In this document: one piece after another, positions 40,935 to 49,923 of the stretch | Position numbering within the stretch: position 1 is the stretch's first letter | Layout: each line of letters opens with the position of its first letter | NCBI GenBank assembly: GCA_024687125.1 | Contig: JAILFA010000081.1 | Coordinates: 23,632-87,631 of the forward strand | Length of the DNA stretch: 64,000 nucleotides | Reading direction: 5' to 3' | Origin: Lachnospiraceae bacterium | GTDB lineage: Bacteria > Bacillota > Clostridia > Lachnospirales > Lachnospiraceae | Translations under genes and position numbers: made by a program | Notes under the pieces: model-generated | Seen by the model: only the letters and a program-made list of their open reading frames with translations | Database searches by the model: none | Told to the model about the DNA's origin: nothing

Positions 40935-42836
40935 ATGCCGGGACCGGGGGGAAGAGGGGGATTCGGACCCAGAGGATTTCTGACTGACGAGGAAAAGGAA
41001 AACCTGCCGAAAGTGGACGGGGCGCTCATAAAGCGCATCCTTGCGTATCTGAAGCCGTATCGTTTTCAGTTTGTATTTGTGTTTCTGGCGATCCTCCTGA
41101 GTGCCGTGGTGGGTCTCCTGCCGTCCATCATCACCGGAAAGATCGTCGATGAGGCCCTGATCAACAAGGATATGCAGCTGCTGGTCAGGCTTCTTTTTAT
41201 GGCCTTTGCCACGCTGGCGGCATCACAGATCGTCGGCGTGCTGGAAAACTACATCAATGCCTGGATCTCCCAGCGCATCATATTTGACATGAAGAACCAG
41301 ATGTATCACCATCTGCAGTACATGCCGCATTCCTTTTTTACGACCGAGAAGCAGGGCGACATCATCACACGCATGAACACAGATATCAGCGGCGTGAGCA
41401 GTGTCATCTCCGGAACACTCTCCAATGTTGTATCCAACGCGGCAACCGTGATCACGACGCTCGTTGCTCTCTTTACGATGAGCTGGCAGCTCGCGATCGT
41501 CGGCGTGATCATCATTCCGCTCCTCATTCTGCCGACAAAGAAGGTCGGCAAGAACCAGTGGGAGATCCGCTCGGATTCCCAGGCAAAGAACGACGAGATG
41601 AACCAGCTGATCAACGAGTCGCTGAGCGTCAGCGGATCGATGCTTGTCAAGCTTTTCACAAGAGAGGAAAAGGAGTATGGCCGGTTCGTCAGGGTCAATT
41701 CCGAGCTGACGGCACTGAATCTCAAGGAGCAGCGGAGCGGCAGCTGGTTTCGTGTCGTCATGGGCATGTTCACCCAGGTGGGACCGCTTCTCATCTATTT
41801 CGCGGGCGGATATCTCATCATCTCGAAGATGGATACCGGGCTGACCGTCGGAACCATCACCGCCATGGTTGCTCTTATCAACCGTCTGTACCGGCCGGTG
41901 CAGGAGCTTCTGAACCTGCAGGTCGAGTTTACCAGGAGCCTTGCGCTTTTTACCCGGATCTTTGACTACTTTGACATGAAGAGCAGCATCGTGAGCCCGG
42001 AAAACGGACAGAAGCCCGATGTTACCTGCAGGGATATCGTGTATGATCATGTGTCCTTTGCCTATGATCCCGAGATCCCTATTCTGAAGGATGTGAACTT
42101 CACCGTGCCCGGCGGGCGCATGTACGCGATCGTCGGTCCCTCCGGATCGGGCAAGTCCACGGTCGTCAATCTGATCCCGAGACTCTATGACGTGCTGTCA
42201 GGTGCCGTGCGGATCGGAGATACGGATGTCAGGGAATTTGACCTCGCCTATCTGCGCTCCGTGATCGGCGTGGTGACACAGGAGACCTATCTTTTCAACG
42301 GAACGATCCGGGAGAATCTTCTCTATGCAAAAGAGGATGCGACGGAGGAGGAACTGCAGGAGGCGTGCAGAAGCGCGAACATCCATGATTTCATTGTCAG
42401 CCAGCCGGACGGCTATGACACGATGGTCGGAAACCGCGGTCTCAAGCTTTCGGGCGGGGAAAAGCAGCGGCTTTCGATCGCCAGGGTGATCCTCAAGGAT
42501 CCCCGGATCCTGATCCTGGACGAGGCGACAAGCGCGCTGGATTCCATCTCCGAGAACGCGATCCAGGAGGCGCTGGAGCTCCTCATGAAGGGACGAACCA
42601 GTATCGTGATCGCTCATCGACTCTCCACGATCCTCAAGGCGGATTCAATCCTGGTGGTCAAGGACGGGGTGATCGCGGAACAGGGAGATCATGAATCCCT
42701 TCTCGCACTGGGCGGTGTCTATAAGGAACTGTATGAGACACAGTTCCGCCAGATCCTTACCATGGAAGGCGTGCAGGACGGCGCAGAGGGCACGGATTAC
42801 TGGGGCGTGGTCGAAGAGGAGACGAACGGTTTCTGA
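40935..42836 (+). CDS. ABC transporter, fused TM and ATPase (exporter type)
   Basis: Walker A GPSGSGKST, signature KLSGGEKQRLSIARVIL, Walker B ILILDEATSALD; six-TM N-terminal domain. Confidence 0.95.
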   Translation: MPGPGGRGGFGPRGFLTDEEKENLPKVDGALIKRILAYLKPYRFQFVFVFLAILLSAVVGLLPSIITGKIVDEALINKDMQLLVRLLFMAFATLAASQIVGVLENYINAWISQRIIFDMKNQMYHHLQYMPHSFFTTEKQGDIITRMNTDISGVSSVISGTLSNVVSNAATVITTLVALFTMSWQLAIVGVIIIPLLILPTKKVGKNQWEIRSDSQAKNDEMNQLINESLSVSGSMLVKLFTREEKEYGRFVRVNSELTALNLKEQRSGSWFRVVMGMFTQVGPLLIYFAGGYLIISKMDTGLTVGTITAMVALINRLYRPVQELLNLQVEFTRSLALFTRIFDYFDMKSSIVSPENGQKPDVTCRDIVYDHVSFAYDPEIPILKDVNFTVPGGRMYAIVGPSGSGKSTVVNLIPRLYDVLSGAVRIGDTDVREFDLAYLRSVIGVVTQETYLFNGTIRENLLYAKEDATEEELQEACRSANIHDFIVSQPDGYDTMVGNRGLKLSGGEKQRLSIARVILKDPRILILDEATSALDSISENAIQEALELLMKGRTSIVIAHRLSTILKADSILVVKDGVIAEQGDHESLLALGGVYKELYETQFRQILTMEGVQDGAEGTDYWGVVEEETNGF

Positions 42837-42842
42837 GCAGAC

Positions 42843-42871
42843 TTGCCATCTACCACTAAATGTTGTACAAT
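42843..42871 (+). promoter_or_regulatory. Sigma-A-like promoter for the FHA-GGDEF gene
   Basis: TTGCCA - 17 nt - TACAAT. Confidence 0.65.
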
Positions 42872-42921
42872 CATCGGATATTATTACTAAATGAGTACAG
42901 TTTTGTGGAGGCAACGATTCA

Positions 42922-43827
42922 GTGGAAGACACAACAACATTTCTGCATAATATCCCCGAAGGATACATCGGAAATACCGGGGCGCAGGCGATCAAGCCGC
43001 GTCTCTTCGTGTGCTGCGAGCATGAGATCATGGAGTTCGTACTGGAAGGGGATCAGCTGCTGGGGAGGCCCGCAGACGGTGTGACGCCGGATATCCCGGT
43101 GGCGAACCGGTATATTTCCAGACGCCATGGCACCTTTCATACAGAGGGCGGCATGATCACCTATACCGTCGGAAAGACAACCAATGGGACCATTTTCCGC
43201 CGCAGACGGCTTTCGCCGGGCGAGACCGTGGAGCTGTGGGACGGTGATGAACTGATCATTCCGGTCGCGGACAATGACAACGCGGTCGATATCCTGCTGG
43301 TGTGCGCGATCCTGGAGAACCGGATCAAGATCTGGCGCGACATGCGGCTGGCAGCGAGGGACGCGCTAACCGGTCTGTCCGGCAGAAATGCCTTCCGTAC
43401 GTGGTATCATCAGAAGCACCGCAAGTGGAAGGATGTTGCGGGCTGTCTGTTCATCATGGATATCGACTTTTTCAAGCGGATCAACGACGTCTACGGCCAC
43501 TCCGCCGGAGATCATGCGCTGAAGTTTCTGACGGAGCAGCTGCTGCTCGTCACGGGAAGCGACGGGTATGTCTGCCGCTGGGGGGGGGATGAGTTTGTCG
43601 GTGTGATTGTCGATACGGCGGATAATGTAAAGCGGGCTCTCGGAGAGATGGGAGAGCGTGTGTCCTCCACAAAGATCGACAACCTTTTTCCTATGACGGT
43701 CAGTGCAGGACTGGTGGATATCGGCAGGGTCCAGGATCCCGAGGACATCGACGCGATCGTCCTCCAGGCGGATCAGATGCTCTATCGGGCTAAGGAGAAC
43801 GGCAAGAACCGCATCGAACTCGGCTGA
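42922..43827 (+). CDS. FHA-GGDEF diguanylate cyclase
   Basis: FHA-like VANRYISRRHGTFHTEGG...TTNGTIFRRRRL; GGDEF domain ALTGLSGRNAF...FFKRINDVYGHSAGDHAL...CRWGGDEFVG. Confidence 0.9.
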   Translation: MEDTTTFLHNIPEGYIGNTGAQAIKPRLFVCCEHEIMEFVLEGDQLLGRPADGVTPDIPVANRYISRRHGTFHTEGGMITYTVGKTTNGTIFRRRRLSPGETVELWDGDELIIPVADNDNAVDILLVCAILENRIKIWRDMRLAARDALTGLSGRNAFRTWYHQKHRKWKDVAGCLFIMDIDFFKRINDVYGHSAGDHALKFLTEQLLLVTGSDGYVCRWGGDEFVGVIVDTADNVKRALGEMGERVSSTKIDNLFPMTVSAGLVDIGRVQDPEDIDAIVLQADQMLYRAKENGKNRIELG

Positions 43828-43842
43828 TGCGGGTGATTTTTC

Positions 43843-44244
43843 CTATTTTCTGATCAGTTCGCTCAGTCTCTTCCCATAAAAGAAATCTCTGGTGATGCCG
43901 TCAAACTCTTCCCACATGGGCAGTGTCTGGCATTTTTCCTTTCTGGGGCAGTCATAGTTCTTGTCGGCAAGGCATACGACAGGAGAGAGGGTTCCTTCCA
44001 TGAGCTCGAGGATCTCTCCGATCGTGTAGGCCTCAGGCCTGCGACTCAGGCGATAGCCGCCGTGCTTTCCACTGGAGCCGACGATCAGTCCGCCCGTGAC
44101 CATGTCCTTCGCGATGATCTCCAGGTACTTTTTGGAAAGTTCCTGGCGCTCGGCCACATCCTTAAGCGGAACAAAACTGTCCTCACCGTGCTCTGCAAGA
44201 TCGATCATGATACGGATCGCATAACGTCCTTTCGTTGAAAACAT
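43843..44244 (-). CDS. Rrf2-family transcriptional regulator
   Basis: MFSTKGRYAIRIMIDLAEHGEDSFVPLKDVAERQELSKKYLEIIAKDMVTGGLIVGSSGKHGGYRLSRRPEAYTIGEIL; Cys residues in the usual C-terminal region. Confidence 0.93.
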   Translation of the reverse strand: MFSTKGRYAIRIMIDLAEHGEDSFVPLKDVAERQELSKKYLEIIAKDMVTGGLIVGSSGKHGGYRLSRRPEAYTIGEILELMEGTLSPVVCLADKNYDCPRKEKCQTLPMWEEFDGITRDFFYGKRLSELIRK

Positions 44245-44400
44245 ATCTGTCACCTCATATTGTTACATGCCCTGTCTGACAATAACCTATTCTACTACAG
44301 GATAATTCCAAGATGCAAGTATATATGTAAAATCTAATAAAATCAATATTATTTGGCAGGAAAATCATTTTATTATATAAAAAAAGGCATTATAAACCTA

Positions 44401-44429
44401 TTGACATAGTAGATAGATAGTGATAATCT
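44401..44429 (+). promoter_or_regulatory. Sigma-A-like promoter for the sulfur/encapsulin operon, overlapped by a candidate Rrf2 operator
   Basis: TTGACA - 17 nt - TAATCT; cctattgacatagtagatag at 44397-44416 is inverted relative to cctattctactacagg at 44286-44301. Confidence 0.6.
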
Positions 44430-44457
44430 GTGGTCATTTACAGCACGGGAGAGAAGC

Positions 44458-45693
44458 ATGGAATTCAACACGAAACTCCTGCATGGCAGGGCCGTAAAAA
44501 AATACGCAGACGGAGCGACACTTCCGCAGATATCGCAGGTAAGTGCGTTTCAGTACGACTCTGCACAGGAGCAGGAGGATGTGTTTCATCACAAGGCGGC
44601 CGGTTTTGCCTATTCCAGGGTTGCGAATCCGACAGTGGCAGCCTTTGAACAGCGGATCAATGAGATCGAGGGCGGAAATGCCGCGATCGCCTGCTCCTCC
44701 GGTATGTTTGCGATCACGCTTTCTCTTCTCAACATGCTCTGCGCAGGTGATGAGATCATTGCGGGAATGGGACTTTACGGAGGCAGCATCGATCTTTTTG
44801 AAGACCTCACGAAGTTTGATATCCGGACACGCTATGTCGCGCACATGACCCCAGAGGAGATCGAGCCGCTGATCAATGAAAAAACCAGAGTGATCTACGG
44901 CGAGGTGATCAGCAATCCTTCTCTGGAGATCATGGACATCAGGGCGGTCGCAGATCTCGCTCATGAGCATGGCCTGCCGCTGATCGTCGACAGCACGACG
45001 GCATCGCCGTATCTGATCAATCCGATCACGCTGGGTGCAGACATTGTTGTGCATTCCACGACGAAATACATCAACGGGAGCGGCAATTCGATCGGCGGGA
45101 TCATCATAGACAGCGCGAAGTTCAAGTGGGATTTTGACAGGTTCCGTGCTCTTGACGGGTACCGGCAGTTTAAGAATCTGGCATATACCATCCGTCTCAG
45201 GACGGATATCTGGGAGAATATGGGTGGCTGTATGGCGCCGATGACAGCCTTTATGAATGTCATCGGACTTGAGACCCTGGGGCTGAGGATGCAGCGGATC
45301 TGCGACAATGCGGCAGAACTCGCGAAGAATCTCGCAGAACTGGATGGCGTAGAGGTGAACCACCCGTCGCTGACGGGATGCACAGGGTATGAACTGGCAA
45401 ACAGCCAGCTGCATGGGAAAGGCGGCGGGATCCTCACTTTCCGTGTGGGATCCAGAGAGCGGGCGTATGAGGTGATCAATTCCCTGAAGTACGCGGTAAG
45501 AGCGACATCACTTGGAGACACCAGGACGCTTGTAATCCATCCCGCATCTACGCTTTATATCAGGAGCACACAGGAGCAGAGGATCGCGGCAGGGGTGTAT
45601 GACGACCTGATCCGCGTGAGCGTCGGGATCGAGGATGTGTCGGATCTGATCGAAGATTTTACGAATGCCATAAGAACTGCAAAAACAGCATAG
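44458..45693 (+). CDS. Cys/Met metabolism PLP enzyme (MetY/O-acetylhomoserine sulfhydrylase-like)
   Basis: FAYSRVANPTVAAFEQRINEIEGGNAAIACSSGMFAI; PLP Lys in ADIVVHSTTKYINGSGNSIGG. Confidence 0.92.
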   Translation: MEFNTKLLHGRAVKKYADGATLPQISQVSAFQYDSAQEQEDVFHHKAAGFAYSRVANPTVAAFEQRINEIEGGNAAIACSSGMFAITLSLLNMLCAGDEIIAGMGLYGGSIDLFEDLTKFDIRTRYVAHMTPEEIEPLINEKTRVIYGEVISNPSLEIMDIRAVADLAHEHGLPLIVDSTTASPYLINPITLGADIVVHSTTKYINGSGNSIGGIIIDSAKFKWDFDRFRALDGYRQFKNLAYTIRLRTDIWENMGGCMAPMTAFMNVIGLETLGLRMQRICDNAAELAKNLAELDGVEVNHPSLTGCTGYELANSQLHGKGGGILTFRVGSRERAYEVINSLKYAVRATSLGDTRTLVIHPASTLYIRSTQEQRIAAGVYDDLIRVSVGIEDVSDLIEDFTNAIRTAKTA

Positions 45694-45707
45694 AACAGGA
45701 GGAAAAC

Positions 45708-45917
45708 ATGAAGATCACGGTAGGTGGAGAAACAAAGGAAGTTAAGGACGGGATCACGATCGCCGAACTGATCGAGACGGAAAATGTAGAAACACCGGAG
45801 TATGTCACGGTATCGGTCAATGAAGAGTTCGCGGACAAGGACAGCTATGCTTCGCAGGCTCTCTCCGAGGGTGACACGGTGGAATTTCTGTATTTCATGG
45901 GCGGAGGGCGTGCATAA
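45708..45917 (+). CDS. ThiS/HcyS-like sulfur carrier protein, C-terminus -GGGRA
   Basis: 69 aa beta-grasp protein; ends EFLYFMGGGRA, so the Gly-Gly is capped by extra residues. Confidence 0.9.
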   Translation: MKITVGGETKEVKDGITIAELIETENVETPEYVTVSVNEEFADKDSYASQALSEGDTVEFLYFMGGGRA

Positions 45918-46729
45918 TGGCTTTTACCAACGAACAGCTCGAACGCTATTCCAGGCATATCATCCTGAAAGAAGTCGGCGCGAAAGGACAGAAAAAGATC
46001 TGTGCCGCAAAGGTTCTGATCATCGGTGCGGGAGGCCTTGGGGCGCCGGCAGCGCTGTATCTCGCGGCGGCCGGGGTCGGGACGATCGGCATCGCGGACG
46101 CGGATGAGGTCGATCTTTCCAATCTGCAGAGACAGGTCATCCATACGACCCGTGATATCGGCAAGCCCAAGGTGGAATCCGCCAGGGAGACCATGAACGA
46201 CATCAATCCGGATGTTCAGGTGAATACCTACCATACTTTCGTGACGAGTGAAAACATCATGGATCTCATCGCAGACTATGATTTCATCCTGGACGGCACT
46301 GACAATTTCCCTGCGAAGTTCCTGATCAACGACGCTTGCGTCATGGCGAAAAAGCCGTTCTGCCACGCAGGGATCATACGATTCAGGGGGCAGCTCATGA
46401 CCTGGCTTCCCGATCAGGATCTGCCGTGTTATCGCTGTGTGTTCAAAGAGCCCCCGCCAAAGGATGCCGTGCCTACCTGCAAGCAGGCCGGCGTGATCGG
46501 TGCCATGGCCGGCGTGATCGGATGTCTTCAGGCAATGGAAGCCGTGAAGTACATCGTCGGAGCGGGAGATCTCCTGACAGGGCAGCTGCTCACCTTTGAC
46601 GCACTCAAGATGGATTTCCATAAGGTGGCTCTGCCGAAGAGAAGCATAAAATGTGCCGTCTGCGGTGATCATCCGACGATCACGCAGCTCATCGATTATG
46701 AGCAGGCGGTCTGTGAGTTAAAGCATTAG
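45917..46729 (+). CDS. ThiF/MoeB/HesA-family E1-like adenylyltransferase
   Basis: LERYSRHIILKEVGAKGQKKICAAKVLIIGAGGLGAPAALYLAAAGVGTIGIADADEVDLSNLQRQVIH. Confidence 0.95.
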   Translation: MAFTNEQLERYSRHIILKEVGAKGQKKICAAKVLIIGAGGLGAPAALYLAAAGVGTIGIADADEVDLSNLQRQVIHTTRDIGKPKVESARETMNDINPDVQVNTYHTFVTSENIMDLIADYDFILDGTDNFPAKFLINDACVMAKKPFCHAGIIRFRGQLMTWLPDQDLPCYRCVFKEPPPKDAVPTCKQAGVIGAMAGVIGCLQAMEAVKYIVGAGDLLTGQLLTFDALKMDFHKVALPKRSIKCAVCGDHPTITQLIDYEQAVCELKH

Positions 46730-46744
46730 ATCAGGTAGAAAACC

Positions 46745-47164
46745 ATGAAGATCACGATACGACAGGAAGACTATGACAGGATGCTCGCCCATGCGAGAAA
46801 AGAGCTGCCCAACGAGGCCTGCGGCCTGATCGCCGGAGAGGACACAGAGGACGGCGTACGGCAGATCCGCTTTGTCTATCTGCTGACGAACACGGACGCG
46901 TCCAATGAACACTTTACGCTGGATCCCAGGGAACAGCTGCAGGCAGTCAAGGATATGCGGGCCAACGGCTGGAAGCCGCTGGGCAACTGGCATTCCCATC
47001 CGGAGTCACCGAGCCGTCCGTCCGAAGAGGACAAGCGTCTGGCATATGACAGCAAGGCGAGCTATCTGATCCTGTCACTCATGGACAGGGAGAATCCTGT
47101 CCTGCATTCGTTCCATATTGAAAACGGTGTTTCGGAAGCGGAAGAACTGGAGGTCCTGCCGTAA
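46745..47164 (+). CDS. JAMM/MPN+ (Mov34) metallopeptidase
   Basis: NEACGLIAG ... NWHSHPESPSRPSEEDKRLA: HxHx7-10D-type JAMM motif. Confidence 0.93.
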   Translation: MKITIRQEDYDRMLAHARKELPNEACGLIAGEDTEDGVRQIRFVYLLTNTDASNEHFTLDPREQLQAVKDMRANGWKPLGNWHSHPESPSRPSEEDKRLAYDSKASYLILSLMDRENPVLHSFHIENGVSEAEELEVLP

Positions 47165-47196
47165 GAAGCGGCAGTTCCGCGGAGAGGAGGAAAAAC

Positions 47197-47451
47197 ATGG
47201 CTGTCAGTGATCACAATATCACAGATAAGATCGATATCACCGATGTCACCTGCCCGATCACCTTTGTCAAGGCCAAGGTGGCGATCGAGGAACTGGAAGA
47301 GGGAGAGATCCTGCAGATCCACTTAAACAGCGGGGAACCGCTTGAAAATGTGCCCCGAAGTCTCGGAGAAGAGGGCCATGAAGTGCTGGAAAAGATCGAT
47401 AACAACGACGGCACCTGGGAACTCATCGTAAAACGCGGACAAGAGGTGTAG
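47197..47451 (+). CDS. TusA/SirA-like sulfurtransferase family protein
   Basis: DITDVTCPITFVKAKVAIEELEEGEILQIHLNSGEPLENVPRSLGEEGHEVL, the TusA fold signature with CPIT in place of CPxP. Confidence 0.88.
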   Translation: MAVSDHNITDKIDITDVTCPITFVKAKVAIEELEEGEILQIHLNSGEPLENVPRSLGEEGHEVLEKIDNNDGTWELIVKRGQEV

Positions 47452-47453
47452 AA

Positions 47454-48914
47454 ATGGGCGTCAGGATCATCATCGCGGCGTCGCTCCGCACCTTTACGAA
47501 CCGGACGCCGGAAGTTGAAGTACAGGCAGATACTGTTTCCGCGGCGCTCAGCGCATTGACGGACGAGTACCCGGAGGCGGCCAGAGGTCTGTTTGATGAG
47601 AACGGCGATCTGCGGGGATTTGTCAGTATCTATGTGAATGACCGCGATATCCGGACGCTGAAAGGACTGGGCACAAAGCTTTCCGACGGGGACGAGATCT
47701 ATCTGCTCCCTGCCATCGCCGGAGGTGCCTGTGAGAGCGTGATCAGCACCGAACGGATGAAGGAAGTCAAAATTGAAGACAAGGAGATCCGGCGGTACAA
47801 CAACCATCTGCAGCTCAAGGAGATCAGCATCAAGGGGCAGAAACGGATCATGGCCGGACGCGTGCTCATTGCCGGGATCGGCGCCCTGGGCGGCGTTGTC
47901 GCGGAACGACTGGCTGCGGCCGGTGTCGGTACGATCGGTCTGGCGGACGACAGGGAGGTCCTGCTCGACGGGCTGCAGGTGCAGACCATCCACAGTTCAA
48001 GGGACATTGACCGTCCGAGGGCAGCCTCCGCCAGGGACCGTCTCAAAAAACTGAACCCGAATGTGACGACAGTCACGTATCAGGATAAGCTGTCCGCGGA
48101 TAACATCGAAGAGATCATCGAAGACTACGACATCGTCGTGGACGCAACGGACAGCTTCGTGACCAGATATCTGATCAGTGACGCGTGTGCACTGCACAAC
48201 AAGCCGGATGTATTCGGCGCGATGTATCAGTTCGAGGGATTTGTCACGGTGCTCTGCACCGGGGACGCTCCCTGCTATCGCTGCCTGTATCCGTCGCCTC
48301 CGCCGGCAGGGATCGTGCCTTCGTGTGCCGCTTCCGGTGTGATGAACGCACTGCCCGGGATCATCGGTTCGCTGATGGAGGCGGAGGTACTGAAGCTTCT
48401 CACGGGGAGCGGTGAGCCGCTGGTCGGCAAGGCGATCCGGCTGGATTCGTGGAATCTCCAGTACCGGATGATCCATACGGCCAGCGATCCGGGCTGTGCC
48501 GTCTGCGGCAGCGCTCCGTCGATCCGCACGGTACAGGATATCGACTACGAGGATTTCTGCGGGCTTCGTGAGGATCCGGACGAGGAACCGATCGAAGGGA
48601 TCGAGGCGGAGGAGCTTGCGAGACGGATCATGAGCGAGGAAAAGATCACGATCATCGATGTGCGGGAACCGCACGAGCGTGCAATCCGGCGATTCCCGGG
48701 AACGCTCGCCATCCCGATCGGCCAGTTGGCAAGAAGACAGAAGGAACTGGACCCTGAGGTCGATACGATCTTTGTATGTAAGGAGGGGAAGCGCAGCATC
48801 CTGGCGATCAGAACGCTGCGTGAAGCAGGGTATACGGGGCCCATGTACAACCTCAAAGGAGGACTTGAGAATGCGGCGCAGATCATCTTCCCGCATGAAG
48901 GGGCATGGTTGTAA
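47454..48914 (+). CDS. MoaD/ThiS - ThiF/MoeB - rhodanese triple-domain fusion
   Basis: N-terminal beta-grasp ending LPAIAGGA; E1-like VLIAGIGALGGVVAERLAAAGVGTIGLADD; C-terminal rhodanese IIDVREPHERAIRRFPG...VCKEGKRS. Confidence 0.92.
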   Translation: MGVRIIIAASLRTFTNRTPEVEVQADTVSAALSALTDEYPEAARGLFDENGDLRGFVSIYVNDRDIRTLKGLGTKLSDGDEIYLLPAIAGGACESVISTERMKEVKIEDKEIRRYNNHLQLKEISIKGQKRIMAGRVLIAGIGALGGVVAERLAAAGVGTIGLADDREVLLDGLQVQTIHSSRDIDRPRAASARDRLKKLNPNVTTVTYQDKLSADNIEEIIEDYDIVVDATDSFVTRYLISDACALHNKPDVFGAMYQFEGFVTVLCTGDAPCYRCLYPSPPPAGIVPSCAASGVMNALPGIIGSLMEAEVLKLLTGSGEPLVGKAIRLDSWNLQYRMIHTASDPGCAVCGSAPSIRTVQDIDYEDFCGLREDPDEEPIEGIEAEELARRIMSEEKITIIDVREPHERAIRRFPGTLAIPIGQLARRQKELDPEVDTIFVCKEGKRSILAIRTLREAGYTGPMYNLKGGLENAAQIIFPHEGAWL

Positions 48915-48972
48915 GAAGGCTTTTGCGCCTTTATCAACAAAGTAAACAGTTAAGAAAGGAAGGGAAAGAAAC

Positions 48973-49923
48973 ATGGCAAAAGACGTACAGGAAGGCATCA
49001 ACGCATTGGGGGCGCAGGCAGCATATAATCTTGCCAATGTCACCAAGACCAGACCGCAGTATGGGGCACTCACGCCGAAGTGGCTGCCCAGGCTTCTGGA
49101 GTTCAAAGGACTCGAAACAGGGATCTACCGTGTCAATCGTGTCGTGGAAGGCGATACACCTCTGGATGCACTCTGCTCCGCAACGAAGAAGAGCGATATC
49201 ATCCCGCAGGGTTACGTGGAGTATCAGACAGAGCCCAGAGAATACCGACTGAACTCTATTTCCGCGATCATCAATGTCAATACCGCGATCGAGGATGTCT
49301 ACAGCGCACCCTATGATCAGGTGCAGGAGCAGCTCGCTCTCGCGATCGACTCCCTGCGTGAGAGACAGGAGAGTCAGCTCATCAACAATGACGACTACGG
49401 TCTTTTGAAGAACGTACCCGATTCCCAGCGCATCGAGACGCTGAACGGAGCGCCGACCCCGGATGATCTGGACGAGCTGATCACCAAGGTCTGGAAGGAG
49501 CCCTCTTTCTTCCTGGCACATCCCAGAGCTATCGCGGCGTTTGAACGCGAGTGCACAAAGCGCGGAGTTCCGCCGATGACGACCAATATCGCGGGCGGCA
49601 CGTTCATTCTGTGGCGCGGTATCCCGATCATTCCCACAGACAAGCTGATGGTGGACGGCCAGAAGAATCCCAAGGCGAAGAGCGGCAAGACCAACATCCT
49701 GCTGATCCGTACGGGTGAAGCAAAGCGCGGAGTGGTCGGCCTTTATCAGGCGGGGCTTAAGAATGAAGAATCCCGCGGTCTGTCCGTCAGATTCCGGGGG
49801 ATCGACGACAAGGGCGTTGCTTCCTATCTGCTTTCCCTTTACTGCTCGGCAGCGATCCTCGCGGATGATGCCATTGCGTGCCTTGAGGATGTGGAGGTAG
49901 GAGAATACTATGATTACGATTGA
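48973..49923 (+). CDS. Family 2A encapsulin shell protein (SrpI-like)
   Basis: [107 protein letters not shown]-type block; [18 protein letters not shown]...[10 protein letters not shown]. Closely matches recalled SrpI. No cNMP-binding insertion, so 2A rather than 2B. Confidence 0.93.
   Translation: [316 protein letters not shown]

Noticed and set aside
48973-49923. Shell gene considered as a phage major capsid protein from a prophage
   Set aside because: No terminase, portal, tail or integrase genes nearby; similarity to SrpI-type Family 2 encapsulins and the desulfurase partner explain it better.
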